From Myxococcota bacterium (GTDB lineage: Bacteria > Myxococcota_A > Bradymonadia > UBA7976 > UBA1532), in contig JAKLJY010000008.1 in assembly GCA_023150895.1 (NCBI GenBank), positions 1-62,197 of the forward strand: a DNA stretch of 62,197 nt, read 5' to 3'. Both the position numbers and the translations under genes were made by a program. The first letter of the stretch is position 1; every line of letters begins with the position of its first letter. Positions 23,747 to 33,200 of this stretch are shown here, in pieces. The notes under the pieces are model-generated. The model did no database searches. It had not been told where the DNA came from and was given only the letters and a program-made list of their open reading frames with translations.

Positions 23747-25084
23747 GTGAGCCTGCCCCGTTTCCCCGCGCTGCGCGCCGGCGGCCGCACCGTCCTCCTC
23801 GAGGCGGTGGTATTGCTCGCGCTGCTCGTGCTGGTCAATACCCTGGCACTGCCGGACCGCCCCGGATTTCTGGACGCGAGCCCCCATCCCTATGTCATCG
23901 CCACGTTGCTCGGCGCGGCGCGGTACGGGTTCTTTCCCGGGGTGGGCGTCGCCCTGCTCTTCTCCGCCGTCTACTTCACCCAGATCGGCCTCGGCGTCGA
24001 GGTGTCGTCGTGGCGGGACTTCCTGGCGATGCGTTTCGGCGCGCCGGCGATCTACGCCCTCTCCGGCGGCGCGCTGCTCGGCCTGGTTGCCGATGTGCAC
24101 CTGCGCCGCATCCAACGTGCCGAGGAGCGCCTCGCCGAACTCGAGTCGCGCTCGACGGCGCTCGCGTCGGCGCAGGCCGAGTTGCGCGACGTGAACGCCG
24201 AGCTCGCGTCCCGCATCGTCGGGGCGGAAGCGACGCTGCCCGCCCTGTATCGCTACGCGCGCCTGCTCAACGCCACCGACGAAGAGGCGGTCTATCGGGG
24301 CCTCGTCGAGGTCGTCAAAGACGCCCTCGGGGCCGATCAGGTGACGCTCTACATGCCGCGCAACGGGCAGCTCGTGCGCCGCTTCGGAGAGGGACCCGAC
24401 GGGTTTCCGCTCGATGCCCGCACCGGCGCGAAGCTCGTGCGCGAGGGCGGCGTGCTGACGCTGCGCGACCTGCCGGCCCCCGGCCCCGAGGGCCCGCCGT
24501 TGTACCTCGCGGGCGCCCTGCGGCAGGGCGAGACCGGGCCCGTCGTGGGCGTGCTCACGGTCGATCGCCTGGACTTCCGCCGGTACACGGAGGCCAACCT
24601 CGGGCTGTTCCGGATGCTCGTCGACTGGGGCTGCGTGAGCCTCGGACAGGCGGTGGCCGTCCAGCGCCTGCCCGAGCCGGCCCGCGCCGCACAGAAGCAG
24701 GCCGCCGACGCCCGCAGCCGGCGCTCGGCCGAACGGTTCGCGCAAACCGGCCGGATTCGCCTCGCCGACGTGAGCCCCGACGAACGCACCGTGGAAGGCG
24801 GTCGTCTCCCCGGTGACTCCGGCGACGACGTCTTTTCGTCGGCGCGGGCCCCGGCAATGGAGTCCGCAAAGCCGACCGGGCGCCGTCACGGCCGCAGCGC
24901 CCCCCCGGAGCCCGCCGCGACGCAGATTCTGTCCGAGGACGACCTCGCTTCGCTCGACGCGTCCGGCGGTGACCTGGGCATGGCCATCGCCGCCGAGGTC
25001 GGGCGCGCCGGCGTCGAAGGCGCACGCTTCGCGACGCTGCTCACCCGCCTGGGCGATCAGCTCGGTCAGGTACGCCGCAAATGA
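23747..25084 (+). CDS. pelD: PelD-like membrane protein with GAF domain, lacking a GGDEF domain
   Basis: A 445-residue inner-membrane protein placed and built like PelD, the regulator of the Pel synthase. About four membrane segments lie in residues 15-115, a coiled coil at about 118-160 (RAEERLAELESRSTALASAQAEL), and a GAF domain at about 165-305 (LYRYARLLNATDEEAVYRGLVEVVKDALGADQ.. to VVGVLTVDRLDF). In Pseudomonas PelD a degenerate GGDEF domain with an RxxD site then binds c-di-GMP. Here residues 305-445 are low-complexity and charged, ending in a short helical segment, with no GGDEF pattern visible. GTG start two bases after the previous stop; the stop overlaps the pelE ATG. Confidence 0.82.
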   Translation: MSLPRFPALRAGGRTVLLEAVVLLALLVLVNTLALPDRPGFLDASPHPYVIATLLGAARYGFFPGVGVALLFSAVYFTQIGLGVEVSSWRDFLAMRFGAPAIYALSGGALLGLVADVHLRRIQRAEERLAELESRSTALASAQAELRDVNAELASRIVGAEATLPALYRYARLLNATDEEAVYRGLVEVVKDALGADQVTLYMPRNGQLVRRFGEGPDGFPLDARTGAKLVREGGVLTLRDLPAPGPEGPPLYLAGALRQGETGPVVGVLTVDRLDFRRYTEANLGLFRMLVDWGCVSLGQAVAVQRLPEPARAAQKQAADARSRRSAERFAQTGRIRLADVSPDERTVEGGRLPGDSGDDVFSSARAPAMESAKPTGRRHGRSAPPEPAATQILSEDDLASLDASGGDLGMAIAAEVGRAGVEGARFATLLTRLGDQLGQVRRK

Positions 25085-26103
25085 TGGCCCCGCGCGCCCG
25101 CGCCGCCCTCGGGCTCTGCGCCGCCGCGGCCGCCGTCGGGGCCGAGGTTCTGGCGTGTCACCTGGCCCTGACACGCATTCCCTTGGGGCTGGCCGCCGGC
25201 AGCGCGCTGCTCGGGTTGCACGTCGGCGCCGCCGCGCTCTCCGCGGAGGCCCTGCGCCTGCGTTCCCGGGGCGCACCCGAGGGTCACGCCGCCGTCGGCC
25301 TCGGCCTGACGCTGCTCGTGCCCGTGCTCGGGGTGATCGGCACGCTGCTGCTCGCGCTGTTTCCGCCGGCCGTCCGCACGCAGGCCGTCGCGGACTCGCA
25401 GGAGCAGGAGCGCGCCCGCGCGATGGCCCGTCTACAGGCCGAACGGCGCTCGGAGCAGGTCGTCGACACCGACGTGCAGAGCATCGTCGACGCCTTGAAG
25501 GACCCCGATCTCGCGGTGCGGCTCGGGGCCATGGACGCGCTGCGCACGCTGAAAGGCGCCGCGGCGGTGCGCCTGCTGAAGATCTCGCGGACGAACACCG
25601 CCTTCGACGTCCGGTTCCGCGCGGTCGAAGCCCTCGGCGAGATGAGTCAACGCGCGTCGGATGGCGTCAACGAGGCCCTGCAGGCGGTCGACGAGGACGT
25701 CGAGGATCCGGAGCGCTGGTGCGCCCTGGGGGACGCCTACGCCGAGTACCGCGATCTGGGCCTGGAGGACGCCGTCATGCAGCAGTCGCTCTCGACGCAG
25801 GCGGAGTCCTGCTACCGCACGGCCTGGGAGCTCGCCCCGCACGAGGCCCGCTTCGCGCTCCGGCTGGCGTCGGCCCTCGAGCGGCTCGAACGGTACGAAG
25901 ACGCCCGCGAGGTCCTCTCGGGCACCCTCGGCGCGGGGCACGCGGACCCGGCCTCGGTCTATCTCGGCCTGGCCCGCGTCGCGTTCCGGCAGGGGCGCGT
26001 GCCGGCCCTCGAGGGCCTCAGCCGCCAGGCGTTGCGGGCCGACCGCGGCCACCTGGCGCCCGATGACCGCGCCGCGCTGGCCTACTGGGCCGGGGAGGCC
26101 TGA
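25081..26103 (+). CDS. pelE: PelE-like membrane protein with HEAT/TPR repeats
   Basis: A 340-residue protein. Two to three membrane segments lie in the first 95 residues (about 8-28, 35-55, 72-93). A charged helix follows, then a HEAT-like repeat pair (DALKDPDLAVRLGAMDALRTL, RFRAVEALGEM) and TPR-like repeats to the end. Pseudomonas PelE has two membrane helices and TPRs at similar length and sits between pelD and pelF, as here. It is expected to hold the PelD-PelF-PelG synthase complex together at the inner membrane. ATG 25081 overlaps the pelD stop (ATGA). Confidence 0.8.
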   Translation: MMAPRARAALGLCAAAAAVGAEVLACHLALTRIPLGLAAGSALLGLHVGAAALSAEALRLRSRGAPEGHAAVGLGLTLLVPVLGVIGTLLLALFPPAVRTQAVADSQEQERARAMARLQAERRSEQVVDTDVQSIVDALKDPDLAVRLGAMDALRTLKGAAAVRLLKISRTNTAFDVRFRAVEALGEMSQRASDGVNEALQAVDEDVEDPERWCALGDAYAEYRDLGLEDAVMQQSLSTQAESCYRTAWELAPHEARFALRLASALERLERYEDAREVLSGTLGAGHADPASVYLGLARVAFRQGRVPALEGLSRQALRADRGHLAPDDRAALAYWAGEA

Positions 26104-27651
26104 GTGAGCGCCGAACGAGAGATCGCCGACGTCTGCATCGTCACCGAGGGCACGTACCCCTTCGTCCGCGGGGGCGTGTCGAGCTGGATCCACGGCATCG
26201 TCACCGGCATGCCGGACGTCCGGTTCGCACTGCTGCTCATCTCGGCCGAGCGCAAAGAGAGCAAGCTGGCCTTCGAGCTGCCGAAGAACATCGTGCAGTT
26301 CACGGAGGTCTTCATTCACGAGGCGGTGATTCACGACGAGCCGTGCCCGGGCCGCCGAAAGTTCAAAGGCCCGTTCTGGGAGGCGGTCGAGGCTTTTCAC
26401 ACGGCGCCCTCGGCCGGCGATGGCGCGGGCATGCATGCGCAGCTCGCCCCGTTCCTGCGCATGCTGACCGGCCTCGTCGACCCCGCACAGCGCGTCGTGA
26501 ACACGCACGACGTCCTGTTCTCCCGCGATGCCTGGGAGTATCTCGTGCGGCGCTACGAGGCCCGGGCGGACGACACGAGCTTCATCGACTTCGTGTGGAC
26601 GTGGCGCGCCATTCATACACCGTTGATGCAACTGCTCAACGCCGACATCCCGCCCGCGCGCTGTTACCACCTCGTCAGCACGGGGTACGCCGGACTCATC
26701 GGGGTGATGGCCCGCTATCTCTATCGGCGGCCGGTCATGCTCACCGAGCACGGCATTTACGTCCGCGAGCGCAAGATCGACATCGCCCGCGCCGACTGGA
26801 TCTACGAAGAGCCCCTGCGCGTGAAGACGGTGCAGCGCGAGACCGGCGTGCTCAAACAACTCTGGACCAACTTCTTCGTCCGCATCGGCGAGCTGACGTA
26901 CGCCCACACGGACGAGGTGCTGACGCTCTTCAACGGCAATCGCAACCTGCAGATCGAGCTCGGCTGCCCACCGGAGCGCGTCCACGTCGTCCCCAATGGC
27001 GTGAAGACGGACGTCTTCGCGAAGGTCCGCGAGAAACCGCGCCCCAACGATGGCATCCGGCGCATCGGGTTCGTCGGCCGCGTCGTGCCCATCAAGGACG
27101 TCAAGACGTTCATCAAGGCCTGCGCCCTCGTTTTTCAGGCCATGCCGAACGCCGAGTTCCTCATCTGCGGGCCGAAGGACGAAGAGCCCGTCTACGCCGA
27201 GGAGTGTGAGAACTTAGGCCGCATGCTCGGCCTGACGACCCTGATCTTCACCGGGCCGGTGGACGTGCGCGAGTACTTCCCGAAGATGGACGTCTTCGTC
27301 CTGACGAGCATCAGCGAAGGGCAGCCGCTGACCATCCTCGAGGCGGCGTGTGCGGGCGTGCCCACCGTCACGTCGGACGTCGGCGCCTGCCGCGAGCTCT
27401 GCGAAGGCTATGCACCCGAGGATCGCGCGCTCGGGCCGTCCGGGCTCGTCACGGGTGTCGGTCACCCGCGCGAGACGGCCGATGCCATCCTGACACTGCT
27501 GCGCGACGAGCGTTTGCGGCAGTCGATGATCCACAACGGAGTCGCGCGCGCCGAGCGTTTCTACCGGCAGGAGGACGTGCTCTCGACCTATCACGATCTC
27601 TACGTCAAGTGGGCGCAGGCCCCCGACGTCGACCTCCCGGAGGGCCGCTGA
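26104..27651 (+). CDS. pelF: Pel polysaccharide glycosyltransferase PelF
   Basis: A 515-residue cytosolic GT4-type glycosyltransferase matching PelF in length and signatures: the N-terminal EGTYPFVRGGVSSW (about 15-28), the middle STGYAGLIGVMARYLYRRP and TEHGIYVRERKIDI, and the C-terminal nucleotide-sugar part VGRVVPIKDVKTFIKAC with SEGQPLTILEA supplying the E-x7-E motif. It polymerises the Pel chain from UDP-sugars at the inner membrane. The GTG start directly abuts the pelE stop. This is the most diagnostic gene of the locus. Confidence 0.95.
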   Translation: MSAEREIADVCIVTEGTYPFVRGGVSSWIHGIVTGMPDVRFALLLISAERKESKLAFELPKNIVQFTEVFIHEAVIHDEPCPGRRKFKGPFWEAVEAFHTAPSAGDGAGMHAQLAPFLRMLTGLVDPAQRVVNTHDVLFSRDAWEYLVRRYEARADDTSFIDFVWTWRAIHTPLMQLLNADIPPARCYHLVSTGYAGLIGVMARYLYRRPVMLTEHGIYVRERKIDIARADWIYEEPLRVKTVQRETGVLKQLWTNFFVRIGELTYAHTDEVLTLFNGNRNLQIELGCPPERVHVVPNGVKTDVFAKVREKPRPNDGIRRIGFVGRVVPIKDVKTFIKACALVFQAMPNAEFLICGPKDEEPVYAEECENLGRMLGLTTLIFTGPVDVREYFPKMDVFVLTSISEGQPLTILEAACAGVPTVTSDVGACRELCEGYAPEDRALGPSGLVTGVGHPRETADAILTLLRDERLRQSMIHNGVARAERFYRQEDVLSTYHDLYVKWAQAPDVDLPEGR

Positions 27652-27652
27652 C

Positions 27653-29101
27653 ATGGCCGGCATCGGCTTCGCCCTGCGCAAACTCATGGAGCCCGGCACC
27701 TACACGGCGTACGTGCGCGCCTACGCCTACGCCGCCGTCGTCGGCACGGGCCCCTGGCTGTTGTCGGTCTTGTGTCTCGCGGCGCTCGGGCTGCTCGCCG
27801 TCGACCCCGACGACTTCCAGACCCGGCAGACGTTCGCGAGCACGGTGGTCTATATCTTCGGCGGGACGCTCGTCCTCACCGGACCGCTGCAGATGGTCGT
27901 CACCCGCTACCTCGCCGACCGCATCTACCGCGGCGAGCAGGGCGAGCTCGGCGCGAGCTATCTACCCGTGTTGCTGTGCACCGCCGTGCCCTTGCTGCTC
28001 GTCGGCGCGCCGTTCTTCGGGACGCTGACGGTCTCGCTCTACTATCGCATGGTGGCGATCGGTCTGTTCGTGACCATCGGCTGTCTCTGGATGGTCATGG
28101 TCTTTCTGACGACCTCCGCCGAATACGCCGCCGTCGTGCGCATCTTCGGCGCGGGCACCGCGGTCAGCCTCGGCTTCGGGGTGGCCGGCGGTCGACACTT
28201 CGGGCTCGACGGCTATCTGACCGGATACGCGCTCGGGCAGCTCTTCATCTTCGCGCTGCTCACGCGCCTCGTGCTCGATCGGTTCGGGGGCCCGGTCCGC
28301 TGGGACTTCGGGTTTCTGGGTCACGTTCGGCGCTACCCGGCGCTCGTTTTCATCGGCCTGACGTACAACCTCGCGGTCTGGTCGGACAAATTCGCCTTCT
28401 GGATCGGCGTCGAGGGCGACCTCTCGGGCACGGTGGCGGGTCACCTGACGACGACGCCCCGCTACGACAGCAGCATGTTCATGGGGTTTCTGACGGTCGT
28501 GCCGGCGATGACCCACTTCCTGCTCGTCGTCGAGACCGAGCTCGCCGGGGCCATCTCCGGCTTCTACGACGCCATCTTCTACAAGCGCCCCCTGCGGGAC
28601 ATCCGGGCCGCACGGCTCCGGCTCGAGCGCATGCTGCGCCGCGCGTTCGTCGACATTCTGCGCGTGCAGGCGCTGATCACGGTCCTGTGCATCTTCTTCG
28701 GCGCCGAGATTCTCGGTCTGCTCGGTCTGCCGGTCAGTCAGCTCGGCATGTTTCAGTTCGCGTGTGTCGGCTCCCTGTTCGTCGCGTTCACGCTGTTCTC
28801 GCTGGTGGTCCTGCTCTACCTCGACCGACGCACGGACGCCCTGGCCGTCTCGACGTTGTTTCTTCTGCTCAACGGGGCACTCAGCGCGGCGAGCCTGGCG
28901 CTCGGCTACGTCTTCTACGGCGCGGGCTTCGCTTTCTCGGGCATGTTGGCGCTGATCCTCGCCGTCGGTCTGTTGATGCACCGCATCCGCAATCTGGAGT
29001 ACCTGACGTTCTCGGGCACGCCGATCATCGGGCAGAAGCCCCCGCTGGCGGCGCTGCGGGCCGGCGCCGGACGCGGCTTCGGTCGGGAGCACGTCCTGTG
29101 A
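27653..29101 (+). CDS. pelG: Pel polysaccharide transporter PelG
   Basis: A 482-residue polytopic membrane protein with about 12 hydrophobic segments. It begins MAGIGFALRKLMEPGTY, the typical PelG N-terminus, and belongs to the MOP/Wzx flippase superfamily. In the Pel system PelG is thought to form the inner-membrane channel for the polymer made by PelF. One base separates it from pelF, and its stop overlaps the start of the barrel gene. Length is slightly above the Pseudomonas protein. Confidence 0.95.
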   Translation: MAGIGFALRKLMEPGTYTAYVRAYAYAAVVGTGPWLLSVLCLAALGLLAVDPDDFQTRQTFASTVVYIFGGTLVLTGPLQMVVTRYLADRIYRGEQGELGASYLPVLLCTAVPLLLVGAPFFGTLTVSLYYRMVAIGLFVTIGCLWMVMVFLTTSAEYAAVVRIFGAGTAVSLGFGVAGGRHFGLDGYLTGYALGQLFIFALLTRLVLDRFGGPVRWDFGFLGHVRRYPALVFIGLTYNLAVWSDKFAFWIGVEGDLSGTVAGHLTTTPRYDSSMFMGFLTVVPAMTHFLLVVETELAGAISGFYDAIFYKRPLRDIRAARLRLERMLRRAFVDILRVQALITVLCIFFGAEILGLLGLPVSQLGMFQFACVGSLFVAFTLFSLVVLLYLDRRTDALAVSTLFLLLNGALSAASLALGYVFYGAGFAFSGMLALILAVGLLMHRIRNLEYLTFSGTPIIGQKPPLAALRAGAGRGFGREHVL

Positions 29102-30204
29102 TCGCCGCGCTGCTTCTCGCCACCGTGCCGGGCGTCGCGGCATCGACGAGCCCGGGGGCCTCGGAGCCGGCCGGGGCGCCCCCGGTGCTCGAGGCCCCCC
29201 CGGGGGAGGAGACGCTGCTCGAGGTCGACGCCGCGCTGCGGACGGGGCTGACGAACAATCTGCAGCGGGCCCGCGCGGGCGGCGAAGCGGACGGTCTCGT
29301 CGACCTCGACGCCGGCTTCTTCGGCGCGGCGTGGAAGCAGCGCCTCACGGGCGCGCTCGAGCTCGGTCTGCGGCAGCCCCTCGGCCTGCCGGCCTTGCGG
29401 GCCTTTCAAGCGCGGGCGGACGCGGCCATCGAGTTGCCGGCCGGGCCGGTGACCCTCGGCGCCGCCCTCGCCGGCGAGACGGAGCGCGCCCTGACGGTCT
29501 TCACCGAGTCGGGCACGCTCTCGACCGCGCGGCAGCGCACGGCCCTCGGCGTGCGGATCGCGCCGTTCGTCGCGTGGGCGCCGGAGCCGTTTCGCGTGGA
29601 ACTCTCCCCGATGGCCGGCGCCCGACAGGTCACGGGGGCCGAGCGGTACGACCTCGGGGACGTGGGCGTGCGGGTCGACGGCCGGTGGTTCGACACGCCC
29701 CTCTTTCACGTCGGCCTCGGGCTGTCGTGGGAGGCCCGCCGCTTCGACGGACTTTACGCCCGGACCCGCGACGGCCTGCAGCCGACGGTCGCTCCGAGCG
29801 TTTCGTTGTCGATGTTCGACGCCGAGGTCCGGGCCGGCAGTCACCCGCGCGACGACGTCGACCTCGCGCTCCGGCTCGCCCTCGGGCGCACCTACGACCG
29901 CTTCGACGGCTACCACGGCCATGTCCGGCTCGGGGCGGCGCTGGAAGCCGCCTGGCAGCCCGAGCGGGGCCTGGGCGCCCGGGCCGACGCCCGACTCTCG
30001 CGTCGCACCTACGGCGTTCGGGTCACCTCGACGGCCCAGTCCGGCGATGAGACCGAAGTCGAAGCCGGGGCCGGTCTCCAGTATGCGCTGCGGCCCTGGC
30101 TCATCCCCACGCTCGACGGGGAGTTCCGGTTCGCGGAAGCGGCCGGCCGCGGCACCCTCTTCACTGAAACCGTCGGCCTCATCGGCCTGCGAGGACGCTA
30201 CTGA
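29098..30204 (+). CDS. Outer-membrane beta-barrel, candidate export pore replacing the PelB barrel
   Basis: A 368-residue protein with a short signal peptide (IAALLLATVPGVAAS) and an alternating amphipathic strand pattern over its whole length (for example VTLGAALAGETERAL, YGVRVTSTAQSG), ending in GLRGRY with a C-terminal aromatic residue as outer-membrane barrels do. It overlaps pelG by four bases (GTGA). In Pseudomonas the export porin is the C-terminal barrel of PelB; no such domain is attached to the TPR proteins here, so this gene is the natural candidate. The family itself is not recognised. Confidence 0.75.
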   Translation: MIAALLLATVPGVAASTSPGASEPAGAPPVLEAPPGEETLLEVDAALRTGLTNNLQRARAGGEADGLVDLDAGFFGAAWKQRLTGALELGLRQPLGLPALRAFQARADAAIELPAGPVTLGAALAGETERALTVFTESGTLSTARQRTALGVRIAPFVAWAPEPFRVELSPMAGARQVTGAERYDLGDVGVRVDGRWFDTPLFHVGLGLSWEARRFDGLYARTRDGLQPTVAPSVSLSMFDAEVRAGSHPRDDVDLALRLALGRTYDRFDGYHGHVRLGAALEAAWQPERGLGARADARLSRRTYGVRVTSTAQSGDETEVEAGAGLQYALRPWLIPTLDGEFRFAEAAGRGTLFTETVGLIGLRGRY

Positions 30205-33200
30205 TGTTCGACGCACGCTGGTTCTCGCGCGCGAGCCGGAAGACGCTGTGGTTCTGTGGGCTGTTCGTGGCCGCCTGCGAGGGCGGGGCCCTCGTCTCGC
30301 CGACGGACGACGCCGGCGCGCGTCCGCCCCTGCCCGATGCCGGGGCCCCGGCCTGCGACGACGGTCGACGCAACGGTGACGAGACGGGCCTCGACTGCGG
30401 CGGACCGACCTGCGAGCCCTGCGACTTCGGTGAACCCTGCGTGGTCGACGTCGACTGCCTCTCCGGGCTGTGTGCGAGCGCCCGCTGTCAGGCGCCGACG
30501 TGTGTCGACGGACTGCGCAACGGCACCGAGAGCGGCGTGGACTGCGGCGGCGTCGCGTGTGCGCCGTGTGCCGAAGGCGGCGGCTGCGAGGGTCCCGACG
30601 ACTGCCGTTCGGGGGTCTGCGCGGACCGGGTCTGTGCAGCACCGACGTGCGAGGATCGCGTCCGCAACGGACTCGAATCGGACGCGGACTGCGGGGGCGA
30701 AAACTGCGACGCCTGTGCCCCCGGTCTGCGCTGCACGGTGGCAGCCGACTGCGACAGCGGCACGTGCGCCGGGGGACGTTGCGCCACGCCCGCCTGCAAC
30801 GACGGCGTGCGCAACGGCGACGAGACGGACCGCGATTGCGGCGCCGTCTGTGGACCCTGCGGACCGAACGCGGTCTGCGCGATTGCCGCCGACTGTCGCG
30901 ACGGGCGGTGCGTCGACGGCCGGTGCGCCGCCGGCGCCTGTGGTGACGGGCTGCAGAACGGGGCCGAGACCGGCACGGACTGCGGTGGTCCGTTGTGTGT
31001 CCCCTGCCGCCCGGGCAGCGGCTGCGCCCTCGACGCCGACTGCGACAGCGGACGCTGCGGCGGCGGGACCTGCCTCGCCCCGGCCTGCGACGACGGGCTC
31101 CGCAACGGTGCCGAGACGGACGTCGACTGCGGACAGATCTGCGCACGCGGCTGCGCGCCCCTCGCCCGCTGCCTCGGACCGGCGGACTGCGAAACGGGCG
31201 TCTGCGTCGGCGCCGCCTGTGTCGCCGCGACCTGCGCCGACCTCGTCGAAAACGACACCGAGACGGACGTCGACTGCGGCGGTGGCCGCTGCTTGCCCTG
31301 CGCGCCCGACGCCCGCTGCAGCGGTCCGGCCGACTGTCTCTCGGGTGTGTGTTCGGGGGGCACCTGCCGTGCGCCGGCCTGTGACGACGGTGTGCAGAAC
31401 GGCGCGGAGACGGGGCCCGACTGCGGTGGGGCGGCGTGCGCCCCCTGCCCCGTCGACGCCGCATGCAACAGCCCGCACGATTGTGTTTCCGGCGTCTGTC
31501 GACAGGGTACCTGCCGGGCACCGACGTGCAACGACGGCGTGCGAAACGGCGACGAAACCGCGGCGGACTGTGGCGGTGAATGCGCGGCGTGCCCGGACGG
31601 CGGCGGCTGCGCGCTGGACGCCGACTGTCAGAGCCTGATCTGCGACGGCGGCGCGTGTCGCCCGGCCACCTGTGTCGACGCGCGGCTCGGGCCGACGGAG
31701 GCCGATCTCGACTGCGGCGGCCCCTGCGCCCCCTGCCCGGCCGAGGCCCGATGTTTCGCCGATCGCGACTGCCTCGATGGAAACTGCGCGGCGGGACGCT
31801 GTCTCGAAGCGACCTGCGACGACGCCCGCCGCAACGGTCACGAGAGTGACGTCGACTGCGGCGGTGCGTGCACCCCGTGCGGCATCGCGCGCCTCTGCGC
31901 CGCCCCGGGGGACTGCGCGGCCGGCGTGTGCCGCGCCGGGCGCTGCGCCGCGCCGACCTGCGCCGATCGCGTCCGCAACGGCGACGAGACGGACGCCGAC
32001 TGCGGCGGTGGTCTGTGTCCGCCGTGTGAAGCCGATCTCGCGTGTGCCGGCCCGTCGGATTGCCTCTCCACCGTGTGTGCGTCGGGCCTCTGTCGCGCCG
32101 CCGGGTGCGACGACCGGACCCGCAACGGTTCGGAGACGGACGTCGACTGCGGCGGCCCGGCCTGCCCGGCCTGTGCACCGGCCGCGCTGTGCGTCTTCGC
32201 GCGGGACTGCGAGAGCCGGGTCTGTCGCAGCGGGCGCTGCGCGGCCCCCGCGTGCAACGACGGCGCGCCGAACGGGCAGGAGACGGACGCCGACTGCGGC
32301 GGCCCCGAGTGTGCGCCCTGTTCCGCGGGGCGCGGTTGCGCGGCGCCGACCGACTGTGCGACGGCGTTGTGCGAGGCCGGGATTTGTCGTCCCGGCACCT
32401 GCGGGGACGGCCGCCCGACCCCGCCGGACGAGACGGGGCTCGACTGCGGCGGCCCCTGCGCCCCCTGCGCCGACGGCGAGGTCTGCCGACTCGACGCCGA
32501 CTGCGTCAGCGGCCTGTGTGACGCCCTGCGCTGCGCCGCCGCGGCCTGCGGCGATGCCCGGCGCAATGGGCTCGAAACGGACGTCGACTGCGGCGGGCCC
32601 TGCGAGCCTTGTGCCACGGGCCGGGCCTGCGCGGTCGCCGAAGACTGCCGCGAAGGGGTGTGTACGGCGGGTCGCTGTGTCGCCCCGACGTGCGGCGACG
32701 GCGTCCGCAACGGCCGGGAGACGGACGTCGACTGCGGTGACACCTGTGGCCCGTGCGCCGTCGGCCGGGCGTGTGCCCTGCGAACGGACTGCCGGACGGG
32801 TGTCTGTCTCGCGGGGGTCTGCGCCGCGCCGGCGTGCGGCGACGGGGTGCAGAACGGCGCCGAGACGGACGTCGACTGCGGCGGCGCCGACTGCCCCCGG
32901 TGCGTCCCCGGTTTGCGGTGTGCGGGCGCGCAGGACTGTGTCGGCGGCGTGTGCGCCGACGGCCGTTGCCGCCCGGCGAGTTGCCAGGATGCCGCGCTCA
33001 ACGGCGCGGAGACCGATCTCGACTGCGGTGGCCCCGTCTGTGGTGGTTGCCCGGAGGCCGCGCGCTGCCTCGTCGCCGCGGACTGCGCCGCGCGGGTCTG
33101 CACGGGCGGCCGATGTGCCGCGCCGACCTGCGCCGATGCGGTGGCCAACGGCTTCGAGACGGACGTCGACTGCGGCGGCCCCTGCGCGCCGTGTGCCGAC

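Noticed and set aside
28915-32178. A 1087-codon minus-strand open frame spanning the ends of pelG, the barrel gene and the repeat gene
   Set aside because: The product is almost all Arg/Ser/Pro/Gly and crosses three well supported genes.
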